A stretch of DNA of 64,000 nt from Bacteroidales bacterium (GCA_949419965.1 CASPAC010000002.1:26592-90591), one strand, 5' to 3'; positions 9,076 through 18,975 are shown, numbered from the stretch's first letter. Numbers and translations: made by a program. Notes: generated by a model not told the origin, from the letters alone.

Positions 9076-9104
9076 GGCTTCAGTCGCTTCGACGCTCCAT
9101 TCTA

Positions 9105-9143
9105 AAGAAAGGCCGCCGAACAAGCTGTCCGACGGCCTTTCTT
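9105..9143 (-). terminator. Second hairpin terminator directly after the epimerase gene
   Basis: AAGAAAGGCCG and CGGCCTTTCTT form an 11-base-pair stem just 4 bases past the epimerase stop codon, with T-rich flank. Together with the hairpin at 9051-9075 it makes a tandem terminator. Confidence 0.65.
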
Positions 9144-9146
9144 CGC

Positions 9147-10139
9147 TTATTTCGCATAGAGCCGGTACTTCGCCCGCCACTTGTCGCCCGGAGCGATCGA
9201 CCGGAATCCCGCAGCAGCCGGATCGGCAGCGTTGGGCGCGTTCGTGGTCCACGACTGAGGCTCGGGACAGCAGTAGGGCACCTGGCCGCCGTTGTTCCAG
9301 ATCGTCCAGTAGGTCGTCCGTTCGTCCACTTCATAGAACGTCCTCACCCCCGTCCGCAGGTTCTCCACCACGGCCCCGCGATAGGGCTTGCCGTCCACCT
9401 CAATCTCACCCGCCGTAAAGCCGGCTTCGATCGCGTCGCAGCCCGTCACCCGAAGACCGCCGTCACGCAATTTGGCGAACTGCTCCGACAAGGGCAGCTT
9501 CCTGCCCGTCGGCAGGTTGCGTTCGTTGAGTTCAACCTGTTCCGCAACCGAAACCCGCATCGCATAGTCGGCATCTTCGCCGCCCGCAAAGGGGATGCGC
9601 ATCGGCGTATGGAAACCCACGCCCACCGGCATCGGCATGCGGCTGCGGTTGGCCAGCATCACCTCCTGCTCCAGCCCGCCGGCCGTCAGCCGGTAGGTGA
9701 TCTTGCACTTGAATTCGTGCGGGAAATGCTTGTAGATCGCATCGTTGGCCGCATTCGAATAGTAGCGGCACTCGATCAGCACTTCGTCGTCCGTCTCCAC
9801 GGCTTTCGACACCGCGAAAGGCTCGCTTTTCAGAATGCCGTGGTGGTAGTTGTGCTCTTTCTCGATGGTAATGGGGTATTGATAGGTGCGCCCCTCGAAC
9901 AGATAGCACCCGTCCTCGATCCGGTTGGGCGGAAAGAGAATCGGCAGGCCGAACACCTGCGGCCGGCTCTTGAAAGTCTCCGTTTCATCGGCCGCCGGCG
10001 TGCGCAGAATCTCCGCGCCCAGACGCGTATTGCACAGCCGCACCAGGTTGGCTCCCATCTCCGGCACCAGCAGCGCCGTATAGTCGCCCTTGCTGAACTC
10101 CACGGCCCGCAGACCGTAGAAATCGACACTCCGGATCAT
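9147..10139 (-). CDS. Aldose 1-epimerase family protein
   Basis: 330 residues of the galactose mutarotase-like beta-sandwich fold, which interconverts alpha and beta anomers of aldoses. The segments 'LLVPEMGANLVRLCN', 'GLPILFPPNRIEDG', 'HNYHHGILKSEPF' (His of the active site) and 'GVGFHTPMRIPF' resemble the family, and 'PEPQSWTTNAPNA' is near the C-terminus. There is no signal peptide, so it is predicted to be cytosolic. It abuts trxA (1 base gap) and is followed by two hairpin terminators, so it is probably the last gene of a trxA-epimerase transcript. The natural sugar is unknown. Confidence 0.85.
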   Translation of the reverse strand: MIRSVDFYGLRAVEFSKGDYTALLVPEMGANLVRLCNTRLGAEILRTPAADETETFKSRPQVFGLPILFPPNRIEDGCYLFEGRTYQYPITIEKEHNYHHGILKSEPFAVSKAVETDDEVLIECRYYSNAANDAIYKHFPHEFKCKITYRLTAGGLEQEVMLANRSRMPMPVGVGFHTPMRIPFAGGEDADYAMRVSVAEQVELNERNLPTGRKLPLSEQFAKLRDGGLRVTGCDAIEAGFTAGEIEVDGKPYRGAVVENLRTGVRTFYEVDERTTYWTIWNNGGQVPYCCPEPQSWTTNAPNAADPAAAGFRSIAPGDKWRAKYRLYAK

Positions 10140-10140
10140 C

Positions 10141-10455
10141 TTACAACAGCGCTGCGATCTTCTCCGCCAGGACGTTCTTCGATACGGCGCCGACCTGCTT
10201 GTCGACCACCTCGCCGTTGCGGATGAAGAGGATGGTGGGGATGTTGCGTACGCCGTACTTCATGGCGATTTCGTCGTTGGCTTCCACGTCGCATTTGCCG
10301 ATAACGACCTTGCCTTCGTATTCGGCGGCCAGTTCGTCGACGATCGGCGCGATCATGCGGCACGGGCCGCACCATTCGGCCCAGAAATCGATAACCACGG
10401 GCTTCTCCTGCGAGAGCAGTTCCTGCAAATTCTCCTTGCTGATTGCTAATGCCAT
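10141..10455 (-). CDS. trxA: Thioredoxin
   Basis: 104 residues, normal for a single-domain cytosolic thioredoxin. The redox-active motif is 'DFWAEWCGPCRMIAPI' with Cys-Gly-Pro-Cys, and the cis-proline segment is 'RNIPTILFIRNGEVV'. It reduces protein disulfides, recharged by thioredoxin reductase. No signal peptide is present. It lies between dnaE and the epimerase gene on the same strand; the 77-base gap to dnaE is A/T-rich and may carry its promoter. Confidence 0.96.
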   Translation of the reverse strand: MALAISKENLQELLSQEKPVVIDFWAEWCGPCRMIAPIVDELAAEYEGKVVIGKCDVEANDEIAMKYGVRNIPTILFIRNGEVVDKQVGAVSKNVLAEKIAALL

Positions 10456-10532
10456 AATTTTGTGTTTTTTAGGTTATTTTATATCAAGTTTCGCTTCATT
10501 CGTCCCGATGCGGCGCTCCCGGTGGAAGCGCA

Positions 10533-13500
10533 TCACGAGATCGTGTATCTTATCGCATTTTCTTCCAGATAGTTGACCAGCGATTGCGCAAGACCCACCT
10601 TGTGGCTCTTCGAGAATAGGCGGATCGACACGTTCGTCGCCGGGTCGTAGAGGTTGACTCTGAGAATGGCCTCGCCTTTCGACTCGGCCACGCGCTGCGA
10701 CAGCTCCTCCATCAGCGTCCGCGTTACCTCGCCGACCGGAAGCTGCACGCTCACCTCCTTGATCATCGTGTCGCGCAGCTCCTGCAGCTGCACCATCGAT
10801 ATGACTTTGAATTCCAGCTCCTTGTCATTGTAGAGGCGCGGCTGCACCTTGCCGCGGATGAACAGGAAGTAGTCGGAGAACATATATTTGCGGAAATTCT
10901 CGTAATCCTTGCTGAAAAGCGCGAATTCGTGCGTGCCGTTGTAGTCTTCCAGCGTGAATTTGCCCCACGGTTTTCCCGTCTTGGTCATCAGGTTCTGCAC
11001 GTTGATGACCATACCCGCCACGGCGATCTCCTGCCCGCGCAGGTTTTCGAGGTTCTCCAGATCGGCCAGCTGCGTTTTGCACATGTGGTCGATGATTACC
11101 TTGTAGTCGTCGAGCGGGTGGGCCGAAAGGTAGAGTCCCATCATCTCGCGTTCCTTGGCCAGCGTCTCCAGCTGGGTCCAGTCGGCGCAGGCCGGCAGCA
11201 CGGGCGGCTGGATGTCGATCTGTCCGCCACCGCCGAACAGGCTTTGCTGGGCATTGTTCTTTTCGGCCTGGTAGCGAAGACCGTAGCGGATCAGCTGCTC
11301 CAGGAAAGTCTGGCTGCCCGCGTCGCGCAGGTCGCTGCCGAAGAACTTGCCGCGATGGAATCCCGCAATCGAGTCGAAGGCGCCCGCATAAGCCAGGTTT
11401 TCAAGGCATTTCTTGTTGACGACCGCATAGTTCACACGCTCCATGAAGTCGTAGATGTCTTTGAACTTGCCGTTCTTCGTGCGTTCTTCGATGATGCTCT
11501 CGGCCGCAGCTTCGCCCACGCCCTTCACGGCTCCCAGGCCGAAGCGGACGTCACCCGCCGCATTGGCCGAAAAAGCTTTCATCGATTCGTTCACGTCCGA
11601 GCCCAGCACATTGATACCCATGCGCTTGCACTCGTTCATGTAGATCGTCAGCTGGTCCACCCGCGTGAGGTTTCGGCTCAGCACGGCGGCCATGTACTCC
11701 GACGGATAGTTCGCCTTGAGATAAGCCGTCTGATAGGCCACCCACGAATAGCAGGTCGCGTGCGACTTGTTGAAAGCATAGGAGGCGAACTTCTCCCAGT
11801 CGCTCCATATCTTCTCCAGCACCTTCGGGTCGTGGCCGTTCTTCTGGCCGCCGCGTATGAACTTGGGTTTCAGCGCGTCCAGCTTGTCTTTGAGCTTCTT
11901 GCCCATCGCCTTGCGGAGCGTGTCCGACTCGCCGCGCGTGAAGTTGGCCAGCAGACGCGACAGCAGCATGACCTGCTCCTGGTAGACCGTCACGCCGTAG
12001 GTATCTTTCAGATACTTCTCCATGACGGGAATGTCATAGACGATCGGGCTGCGGCCGTGCTTGCGGGCGATGAAGTCGGGGATGTAATCCATCGGGCCCG
12101 GACGATAGAGGGCGTTCATCGCTATGAGGTCCTCGAAAGTCGAGGGTTGCAGCTCGCGCAGGTACTTCTGCATACCCGCCGACTCGAACTGGAACGTTCC
12201 CACCGTGCGTCCCTCGCCGTAGAGCCGGTAAGTCGCCGGGTCGTTGATGATCGAGAAATCGTCGATATCGACCTCTATGCCCTTGTTCTGCCGGATGTTC
12301 TCGACGGCGTCCTTGATGATCGACAAGGTTTTCAGACCCAGGAAGTCCATCTTGATCAGCCCCGTATCCTCGATCACCGAGCCCTCGTACTGCGTCACCA
12401 GCATCTTTTCGCCCGTCTCCTTGTCGTCGGCCGTCGCCACAGGCACCCAGTCGGTGATGTCGTCGCGGCAGATGATCGTGCCGCAGGCATGCACGCCCGT
12501 ATTGCGCACGTTGCCCTCCAGCATCTTGGCGTAGCGGATCGTGTCGCTCAGCGTCGGATTGTCCGACTGCTCGGCCGCTTTCAGCTCGGGCACATAGTCG
12601 ATGGCGTTCTGCAGGTTGAGTTTCTTGTCGGGAATACGGTCGGGCACCAGCTTGCAAAGCCGGTCCGACTCGGCGAGCAGCAGTTTCTGCACGCGCGCCA
12701 CATCCTTGATAGCCAGCTTGGTGGCCATCGTGCCGTAGGTGATGATGTGCGCCACCTTCTCCTTGCCGTATTTCTGCGTCACCCAGTTGAGCACGCGGCC
12801 GCGGCCGTCGTCATCGAAGTCCACATCGATATCGGGCAGCGAAATACGGTCGGGATTCAGGAATCGCTCGAACAGCAGGTCGTAGGCGATGGGGTCGATC
12901 TGCGTGATGCCCAGGCAGTAGGCCACGGCCGAACCGGCTGCCGAGCCGCGGCCCGGACCCACCGACACGTCCAGCTCCTCGCGCGCGGCCCGTATGAAAT
13001 CCTGCACGATAAGGAAGTAGCCCGGGAAACCCATCGTCTTCATGATGTGCAGTTCGAAACGCAGCCGTTCCTGCACCTCCTCCGAAAGATTCTCGCCATA
13101 GCGCTTACGGGCGCCCTCCATCGTCAGCTTGGCCAGGTAGTCGGCTTCGAACTTGATGCGGTAGAGTTTGTCGTAGCCGCCCAGTTTCTCGATCTTCTTG
13201 CGGCCTTCCTCCTCGCTCATCACCACGTTGCCGTTCTCGTCGCGCGTGAATTCGTCGAATAGGTCCTGCTCGGTGATGCGGGCCCGGTACTCCTCTTCGG
13301 TGCCGAATTCGGCCGGAATCTCGAAGTTGGGCATGATCGGCGCATGGTCGATCGAGTAGAACTCCACCTGGTTGCAAATATCCACGGTGGTGGCCATCGC
13401 TTCGGGATCGCTCTCGCCGAAGATCGAGGCCATCTCGGCCGTCGACTTGAGCCACTCCTGCTTGGAGTAGAGCATGCGCTTCGGATCGTCGAGGTCCTTG

Positions 13501-14480
13501 CCCGTCGAAAGGCAGATCAGCCGGTCGTGGGCCTCGGCGTTGTCTTCGTCCACGAAGTGCACATCGTTGGTGCAGACCATCCGCACACCATGTTTGCGCG
13601 CCAGTTCGCGCAGGTGCTTGTTCACCTCCACCTGCATCGGATAGGCCTCATGATTGGCCCGGTCGACCGTCGCCTTATGAAGCTGAAGTTCCAGATAGTA
13701 GTCGTCGCCGAACACCTGCTTGTGCCAGCGGATCGATTCTTCGGCCTTCTCCAGGTCGCCCGCCGTAATGGCGCGCGGCACTTCGCCGGCCAGACAGGCC
13801 GAACAGCAGATCAGTCCTTCGCGGTGCTTCTCGATCTCGGCGCGGTCGGTACGCGGACGCATGTAGAATCCGTCGGTCCACGCTTTCGACACGATTTTCG
13901 TCAGATTATGATAGCCTTGCAGATTCTTGGCCAGCAGAATAAGGTGGTAGCCGCTCTGGTCGGGCTTTCCCTCCTTGTCTTGCAGACGCCGCCGCGCCAC
14001 GTAGACCTCACAGCCGATGATGGGCTTGAAATCGGGCGAGGACTCGAGTGCCGCAATTTTACTGCGTCCGGCCTCCGGGTCGAAATCGAACTCCTTGCCG
14101 ACAGCCCCCAGATCGTCCACATAGGCTTTCAGACGCGCATAGGCTTCGGCATCCTCCGGCGAATCGTTCTTCTTGCGCTCCAGCATGCTCAGCGCATCGC
14201 GTTGTTCGGCCGCATAGATCCGCACGTCGGACACTTCGCCCCGCACTTTCTCGAGCAGGGCGAGCAGTTCCTTCAGTTTCTTGACCTTGTCGTGTTTCTT
14301 GCCGTTCTGCTTCTTGACGTAGTTGTAGAATTCCTTGATTCCGAACATGTTGCCGTGATCCGTCACAGCAATGCCGGGCTGACCGTCGGCCATCGCCTTG
14401 TCCACCAGCTTCGGAATGCTGGCCTGACCGTCGAGTATCGAATACTGGGTATGTACGTGCAGATGGCAGAATGCGGACAT
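10533..14480 (-). CDS. dnaE: DNA polymerase III alpha subunit
   Basis: 1315 residues. The PHP domain is at the N-terminus ('FCHLHVHTQYSILDGQAS', 'AVTDHGNMFGIKEF'). The polymerase core carries 'VGPGRGSAAGSAVAYCLGI' and 'LPDIDVDFDDDGRGRV' with the catalytic aspartates. The helix-hairpin-helix region 'RFGLGAVKGVGEAAAESI' and an OB domain ('IAVAGMVINVQNLMTKTGKP') follow. The protein is longer than the ~1160-residue E. coli DnaE mostly because of a charged helical insertion at about residues 58-150 inside the PHP domain, a feature I recall as present in shorter form in other Bacteroidales. It is the replicative polymerase. A TATATTTG -7 box lies at 14502-14509 on the minus strand. Confidence 0.97.
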   Translation of the reverse strand: MSAFCHLHVHTQYSILDGQASIPKLVDKAMADGQPGIAVTDHGNMFGIKEFYNYVKKQNGKKHDKVKKLKELLALLEKVRGEVSDVRIYAAEQRDALSMLERKKNDSPEDAEAYARLKAYVDDLGAVGKEFDFDPEAGRSKIAALESSPDFKPIIGCEVYVARRRLQDKEGKPDQSGYHLILLAKNLQGYHNLTKIVSKAWTDGFYMRPRTDRAEIEKHREGLICCSACLAGEVPRAITAGDLEKAEESIRWHKQVFGDDYYLELQLHKATVDRANHEAYPMQVEVNKHLRELARKHGVRMVCTNDVHFVDEDNAEAHDRLICLSTGKDLDDPKRMLYSKQEWLKSTAEMASIFGESDPEAMATTVDICNQVEFYSIDHAPIMPNFEIPAEFGTEEEYRARITEQDLFDEFTRDENGNVVMSEEEGRKKIEKLGGYDKLYRIKFEADYLAKLTMEGARKRYGENLSEEVQERLRFELHIMKTMGFPGYFLIVQDFIRAAREELDVSVGPGRGSAAGSAVAYCLGITQIDPIAYDLLFERFLNPDRISLPDIDVDFDDDGRGRVLNWVTQKYGKEKVAHIITYGTMATKLAIKDVARVQKLLLAESDRLCKLVPDRIPDKKLNLQNAIDYVPELKAAEQSDNPTLSDTIRYAKMLEGNVRNTGVHACGTIICRDDITDWVPVATADDKETGEKMLVTQYEGSVIEDTGLIKMDFLGLKTLSIIKDAVENIRQNKGIEVDIDDFSIINDPATYRLYGEGRTVGTFQFESAGMQKYLRELQPSTFEDLIAMNALYRPGPMDYIPDFIARKHGRSPIVYDIPVMEKYLKDTYGVTVYQEQVMLLSRLLANFTRGESDTLRKAMGKKLKDKLDALKPKFIRGGQKNGHDPKVLEKIWSDWEKFASYAFNKSHATCYSWVAYQTAYLKANYPSEYMAAVLSRNLTRVDQLTIYMNECKRMGINVLGSDVNESMKAFSANAAGDVRFGLGAVKGVGEAAAESIIEERTKNGKFKDIYDFMERVNYAVVNKKCLENLAYAGAFDSIAGFHRGKFFGSDLRDAGSQTFLEQLIRYGLRYQAEKNNAQQSLFGGGGQIDIQPPVLPACADWTQLETLAKEREMMGLYLSAHPLDDYKVIIDHMCKTQLADLENLENLRGQEIAVAGMVINVQNLMTKTGKPWGKFTLEDYNGTHEFALFSKDYENFRKYMFSDYFLFIRGKVQPRLYNDKELEFKVISMVQLQELRDTMIKEVSVQLPVGEVTRTLMEELSQRVAESKGEAILRVNLYDPATNVSIRLFSKSHKVGLAQSLVNYLEENAIRYTIS

Positions 14481-14501
14481 GAAGGCAAAATTTGATTACG
14501 G

Positions 14502-14509
14502 CAAATATA
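14502..14509 (-). promoter_or_regulatory. Probable dnaE promoter -7 box
   Basis: TATATTTG on the minus strand matches the Bacteroidetes TAnnTTTG -7 element and lies 22 bases before the dnaE ATG. No clear -33 TTTG was found at the ideal spacing. Confidence 0.5.
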
Positions 14510-14700
14510 GCGAAATTTATACGTAAAACCGTGGCAGGACTCTTGCAATTTATCAACAAAAAATCCCCCGGAGCCGAATCCGCCGCGAAAGGCCGCAAAG
14601 CCTTCGCCGGGTTCCTCCGAGGGGCATGCGCAGTGCGGATTGCGCCCCCGCAGCCGCACGCAGCGACCACAAGTCTCATTCACACCGAAATACCGAAACC

Positions 14701-14913
14701 ATGCAAGACGAAACGATGGCCATTGCGGCCGAATACAATTCGGAGGCCGAAGCCGAAATCGGCAAATCGAAGCTCGACAGCGTCGGCATCTGGTCGACGA
14801 TCCGCAACGAGTACATGTCAACCCTCTATCCCGTGGGCACCATGCCCGCGCAGCTCGTCGTCCGGGCCGACGAGGTCGAAAAGGCCCGGAGAATCCTAAA
14901 GAAAACCAAGTAA
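14701..14913 (+). CDS. DUF2007 domain-containing protein
   Basis: 70 residues, 'MQDETMAIAAEYNSEAEAEI' at the start and 'AQLVVRADEVEKARRIL' at the end. This is the small ferredoxin-like fold of DUF2007 (putative signal-transducing protein family), in which one molecule senses or binds an unknown partner. The usual pattern of an N-terminal strand, a helix 'EAEIGKSKLDSVGI' and a C-terminal 'L-V-x-x-x-D-x-x-x-A' segment is clear. It is a solitary plus-strand gene between minus-strand dnaE and the TonB-C gene; an alternative start at 14716 (second Met) is possible. Confidence 0.8.
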   Translation: MQDETMAIAAEYNSEAEAEIGKSKLDSVGIWSTIRNEYMSTLYPVGTMPAQLVVRADEVEKARRILKKTK

Positions 14914-14973
14914 GCTCCGCCCGCCGGACTGCCCGAGACTGCCGCACGGAGTTCCGCCCGTCGCGGCCGCTCG

Positions 14974-15699
14974 CTACTGTTTGCCGTAGTTCATCCGCAG
15001 CTCGTACGCCGAGCGCTGAGCAACGCCGTCGACCTTGCGGGGCGTCCACTTGCCGCGGCTGTTGCGGATCACGCGCAGCACCTCTTTCGTCAGCTTCTCG
15101 TCCGGCGATTCGACCACCTCGTCGATGGTCACGCTGCCGTCGGCTTCCACGAAAAAGCGAACGTGCACCAGGCCCTCGACCTTGGCAAAACGTTCGTCAT
15201 AGCGCACCCGCGGCCGGAACCACGGAACAAAACTCTCGCCGGGGTCCTGCTCCATGAAAAGCAGCGGATCGGGATCGAGCGCCTGCGCTATCGCCTTCAC
15301 CGGCAGCCGGACTACCAGGTTCACCGTAAACCGCACCTTGCGGTCGCCCCGCCGGGCCGGCTGCCACTCGCCCTCCATGTTGTCGAACGCCTCGGTCAGC
15401 AGACGGCGCGTCGCTTCGCTGGCCGGAGCGTATCCTACACTGTCGCGCCCCTTGCACGTATTGTCCCGGAAACGCCACTGCGACACCTGCCCCGTCGTGT
15501 CCACCAGAAATGCCACGCAGTTCAGTTCGGTAAGTTCTTCGTAAGGGTATTTCTTTTCGATGGCCACCCGTTTCGCTTGGGCCGTCAGCCGCGAAAGAAA
15601 AATCTTCGTCGTCGCGCCGTTGAACGTCGGCGGGGTCGTCTGTGCCGCTGCGGTTCCTCCGAACAGCAGGGCCGCCAAAAGCAGTGCAAAAAATTTCAT
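14974..15699 (-). CDS. TonB C-terminal domain protein (energy transducer-like)
   Basis: 241 residues with an N-terminal signal peptide ('FFALLLAALLFGGTAAAQ'), so it is exported rather than membrane-anchored by a typical TonB helix. The C-terminal ~85 residues ('EGLVHVRFFVEADGSVTIDEVVESP', 'LRVIRNSRGKWTP') match the TonB_C fold that contacts outer-membrane receptors. The preceding region lacks the usual proline-rich spacer. It could be a periplasmic TonB-like partner or a protein that only shares the fold. It ends convergently with the DUF2007 gene and lies upstream-adjacent to aroE in the same direction (13-base gap). Confidence 0.75.
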   Translation of the reverse strand: MKFFALLLAALLFGGTAAAQTTPPTFNGATTKIFLSRLTAQAKRVAIEKKYPYEELTELNCVAFLVDTTGQVSQWRFRDNTCKGRDSVGYAPASEATRRLLTEAFDNMEGEWQPARRGDRKVRFTVNLVVRLPVKAIAQALDPDPLLFMEQDPGESFVPWFRPRVRYDERFAKVEGLVHVRFFVEADGSVTIDEVVESPDEKLTKEVLRVIRNSRGKWTPRKVDGVAQRSAYELRMNYGKQ

Positions 15700-15712
15700 A
15701 TCATCGTCTTTT

Positions 15713-16450
15713 TCAGGAATTCCAGATCTTCCACGCCGCGTCGGCCTGTTCGCGGAACATGCGTTCGCCGTTCATGACCCGGGCGCCGCGCTGCCGGCCG
15801 TAGTCCAGAAACTGCGTCAGCGGCGGATTGTAGACCAGGTCGAGCAGCCGGTGTGCCGGCGTCACATAGGCATAGGGCATGCGCGGCGCTTCGTCCACGG
15901 CAGGGTAGGTGCCCACCGGCGTCGCATTGACGATCAGCAGGCTTCGCTCCACCGTCTCGCACGGCAGGTTGTCATAGGTATAGTCTCCTTTCGACGCATC
16001 GCGCGACACCAGAGCGAACGCAATGTTCCGCTCCGCCAAAGCATACTGCACGGCCTGCGACGCTCCGCCCGTGCCCAGCACAAGGGCCTGTTCGGGCTCT
16101 TCGGCGCCCAGCAGTTCGTCGAGCGCGGCCCGCAGCCCCGCAATGTCGGTGTTGTGGCCCGTCAGCTGCCCGTCGGCTTCGCGGCGCACGCAGTTGACCG
16201 CCCCGATCATCCGGGCGTCGAACGACAGGTCGTCCAGATAGCGCATCACTTCGCGTTTGTAGGGAATCGTCACGTTGAACCCCTCCAGTTCGGGCGTCCG
16301 TTCCAGCAGACGGGGCAGTTCTTCGATCTCCGCCAGTTCGTAAAGCGCATAGGCGCAGTCGGCCATGCCTTCGCGCCCGAACTTCTCCGTGAAGTAGGCC
16401 GCCGAGGCCGAATGGCCCAGCGGCCGGCCGATCAGTCCGAAGCGCCGCAT
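15713..16450 (-). CDS. aroE: Shikimate dehydrogenase
   Basis: 245 residues, slightly short for AroE (~270). The substrate-binding motif 'FGLIGRPLGHSASAAYF', the catalytic-lysine segment 'GFNVTIPYKREV', 'AVNCVRR' and 'GHNTDIAGLRAAL' are all present, and the NADP-binding glycine motif is 'ALVLGTGGASQAVQYAL'. It reduces 3-dehydroshikimate to shikimate in aromatic amino acid synthesis. It starts 1 base after the stop codon of the DUF368 gene (16452), indicating a DUF368-aroE-TonB-C transcript. Confidence 0.95.
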   Translation of the reverse strand: MRRFGLIGRPLGHSASAAYFTEKFGREGMADCAYALYELAEIEELPRLLERTPELEGFNVTIPYKREVMRYLDDLSFDARMIGAVNCVRREADGQLTGHNTDIAGLRAALDELLGAEEPEQALVLGTGGASQAVQYALAERNIAFALVSRDASKGDYTYDNLPCETVERSLLIVNATPVGTYPAVDEAPRMPYAYVTPAHRLLDLVYNPPLTQFLDYGRQRGARVMNGERMFREQADAAWKIWNS

Positions 16451-16451
16451 G

Positions 16452-17354
16452 CTACCGCCGTTTTCGGGCGATGACCCGCGCCGCTATGTCTATTCCGTAA
16501 ATCAAGGCGAAGCCCGCAGCACAGAGCAGCACGGCGCCCCAGTCGAAACGATCCGGCAGCACGTTGGCCTCGATCAGCGGCTGCAGTTTCCCGTGGCTGT
16601 CGGTGTAGGTCTCCAGCACCTCTTTCCAGGGCCACACCTTGTTGAGCGAGCCGATCATGAAGCCCATCAGCGTCGCCACCGTCACATCGTGCCAGTGTTT
16701 GAGCAGCCACGACAGCAGATGCGAGAAGGAGACGATGCCCGCCGCTGCACCGGCCAGAAAGCAGAGCAGCACCGGCACATTCAGTTCACTAACTGACTGA
16801 AGTATAAACTGATACTTACCCAGCAGCAGCAGGATGAAAGCGCCCGAAATGCCCGGCAGGATCATCGCGCAGATGGCGATCGCTCCCGACAGCATCACGA
16901 ACCACCACGTCTCCGGCGTCGCCACCGGCGTCGCGGCCGTGATCCACCACGCCACGGCAGCCCCCGTCAGCAGCGCAACAACGCTCCGCCAGTCCCATCT
17001 GCCGACCTCGCGCGCGACAAGCAGCGCCGACGCGACGATCAAGCCGAAAAAGAACGACCATACCCCGATGGGGTGGTGCACCAGCAGATAGGTCATCAGC
17101 CGCGCCAGCGAGAAGATCGCCGTAGCGATACCCAGCAGCACCGGCAGCAGGAACGAGCCGTTCAGATGACGCCACAGCTCCTTGAAACGCAGCCTGCCGA
17201 GCAGGCGCAGGGCCGTCATGTCCACCCGCTTGATCGACTCGATCAATTCTTCATAAATACCTGAAACAAAGGCGATCGTACCTCCCGACACGCCGGGCAC
17301 CACATCGGCCGTGCCCATGGCGCAGCCTTTGAGCCACAATAGCAGAAATTTCAT
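16452..17354 (-). CDS. DUF368 membrane protein, putative polyprenyl-phosphate translocase (PopT-like)
   Basis: 300 residues, very hydrophobic, with about eight predicted membrane segments. The family signature 'GTADVVPGVSGGTIAFVSGIYEELI' occurs near the N-terminus and a second, related 'MILPGISGAFILLLLGKYQFIL' in the middle, consistent with an internal duplication. DUF368 proteins have been linked to undecaprenyl-phosphate recycling across the inner membrane (PopT); the assignment here is by family only. It is followed directly by aroE. Upstream about 280 bases separate it from hisS with no convincing gene. Confidence 0.82.
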   Translation of the reverse strand: MKFLLLWLKGCAMGTADVVPGVSGGTIAFVSGIYEELIESIKRVDMTALRLLGRLRFKELWRHLNGSFLLPVLLGIATAIFSLARLMTYLLVHHPIGVWSFFFGLIVASALLVAREVGRWDWRSVVALLTGAAVAWWITAATPVATPETWWFVMLSGAIAICAMILPGISGAFILLLLGKYQFILQSVSELNVPVLLCFLAGAAAGIVSFSHLLSWLLKHWHDVTVATLMGFMIGSLNKVWPWKEVLETYTDSHGKLQPLIEANVLPDRFDWGAVLLCAAGFALIYGIDIAARVIARKRR

Positions 17355-17634
17355 CTATCTTGTTTTTAATTCGGTTCGTTGTTTGGCCCGCCGCTCCTTT
17401 CCGGATTTTCCGGCAGCGCGGCAACGATCGCCCGACTCCAAGCCCGGACACCGAGCTGTCCCCGGAGCATTACGGACCACAAGCCGTACTCGCCAGTCTC
17501 AGTTGTTTGATCTTGCGCGCATGAACACTCCGTGCGCAAGATTCCGAAGCCAACCCCGCAGACCGATGTTTCCTCTCCGGGCGAATCGCTCACGGCATCG
17601 CTTTGTCACAGCGCCGCACGGAAGAGGGTGGGCG
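17355..17634. other. Intergenic region between hisS and the DUF368 gene
   Basis: 280 bases downstream of hisS and upstream of the DUF368 gene. A 75-codon minus-strand frame (17366-17593) exists but has no recognisable domain or start context, and I read the stretch as non-coding. No strong promoter or terminator stood out. Confidence 0.4.
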
Positions 17635-18975
17635 TCAGACGAAGTATTGCTTCAGATCGGCGAATCCAACCTGCTGCTGTTCACCCGTCTGCATATTCTT
17701 GACCGTTGCGCTCCGCGCCTCGATCTCCTGCGAGCCGACGATGACCACATAGGGAATGGCCCGGCGGTTGGCATACTCCATCTGTTTCTTCATCTTGCCT
17801 GCTTCGGGGTAGATTTCGGCAGCCACCCCGGCGTCGCGCACCTCGCGCAGCAAGGGAAGCGACGCCGCTTCCTCCTCAGCACCGAGATTGACGAAAAGCA
17901 CGCGCGTAGAGCTGTTCACCTCCTCGGGGAAGAGATCGAGCCCCGTCATGACATCGTAGATGCGGTCGGCACCGAACGAGATGCCCACGCCCGACATGTT
18001 GGGCATGCCGAAGATTCCCGTAAGGTCGTCATAGCGACCGCCGCCGCAGATCGACCCGATGGCATAGTCCAGCGCCTTGACCTCGAAAATCGCACCGGTG
18101 TAGTAGTTCAGTCCGCGGGCCAGCGAAAGGTCGAGTTCAACCTCCAGACCGAGCCCGGCGCGCTCGACATGCCCGAACACAGTCTCCATCTCCTCGATGC
18201 CTTTCATGCCGGTTTCCGACGCGCCGATCGCACGACGCAACGCGTCGAGTTTCTGTCGGTTGTCTCCGCTCAGCTCAAGTATCGGTTGAAGTTTTTCGAT
18301 CGCCGACTGCTCCAGCCCGCGCTCCAGAAGTTCCGCCTTCACGTTGTCGAGACCGATTTTCTCCAGCTTGTCGATCGCCACCGTAATGTCGGTCATCTTG
18401 TCGGCATGGCCGATGGTCTCGGCAATGCCGTAAAGGATTTTGCGGTTGTTCAGTTTGAGTGCCACACGAATGCCCAGGGCCCGGAATACCCGCTCGACGA
18501 TTTCGATCAGCTCGACCTCGCACAGGAGCGAGCGGGTGCCGATGACGTCGACGTCGCACTGGTAGAACTCGCGGTAGCGCCCCTTCTGCGGACGGTCGGC
18601 ACGCCACACGGGCTGCACCTGGTAGCGCTTGAACGGAAACGCCAGTTCGCCCTGATGCTGCACGACATAACGCGCGAACGGTACCGTCAGGTCGTAGCGG
18701 AGGCCCTTTTCGCAGATTTTCGATGCCTGGCGCACCTCGTCGTCGGAGAGTCCGGCGGCATAGTCGCCCGAATTAAGAATCTTGAACAGGAGTTTGTCGC
18801 CCTCGTCGCCGTACTTGCCCAGCAGGGTCGAGAGGTTCTCCATCGAGGGGGTCTCGAGCGGTGCGAAACCGTAAAGCCGGAAAACGCCCTTGATCGTATC
18901 GAAAATATAGTTGCGGCGCATCATCTCCACCGGGGAGAAGTCGCGCGTACCCTTGGGAATCGAAGGTTTCTGCAT
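17635..18975 (-). CDS. hisS: Histidyl-tRNA synthetase
   Basis: 446 residues, a class II aminoacyl-tRNA synthetase. Visible elements are '[16 protein letters not shown]' at the N-terminus, motif 2 region '[30 protein letters not shown]', the histidine-specific '[12 protein letters not shown]' and motif 3 '[11 protein letters not shown]'. The C-terminal ~95 residues form the anticodon-binding domain ('[19 protein letters not shown]'). It charges tRNA-His in the cytosol. Its upstream region contains a decayed fragment of the repeat found before ettA and lepA, plus the ettA terminator. Confidence 0.97.
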   Translation of the reverse strand: MQKPSIPKGTRDFSPVEMMRRNYIFDTIKGVFRLYGFAPLETPSMENLSTLLGKYGDEGDKLLFKILNSGDYAAGLSDDEVRQASKICEKGLRYDLTVPFARYVVQHQGELAFPFKRYQVQPVWRADRPQKGRYREFYQCDVDVIGTRSLLCEVELIEIVERVFRALGIRVALKLNNRKILYGIAETIGHADKMTDITVAIDKLEKIGLDNVKAELLERGLEQSAIEKLQPILELSGDNRQKLDALRRAIGASETGMKGIEEMETVFGHVERAGLGLEVELDLSLARGLNYYTGAIFEVKALDYAIGSICGGGRYDDLTGIFGMPNMSGVGISFGADRIYDVMTGLDLFPEEVNSSTRVLFVNLGAEEEAASLPLLREVRDAGVAAEIYPEAGKMKKQMEYANRRAIPYVVIVGSQEIEARSATVKNMQTGEQQQVGFADLKQYFV

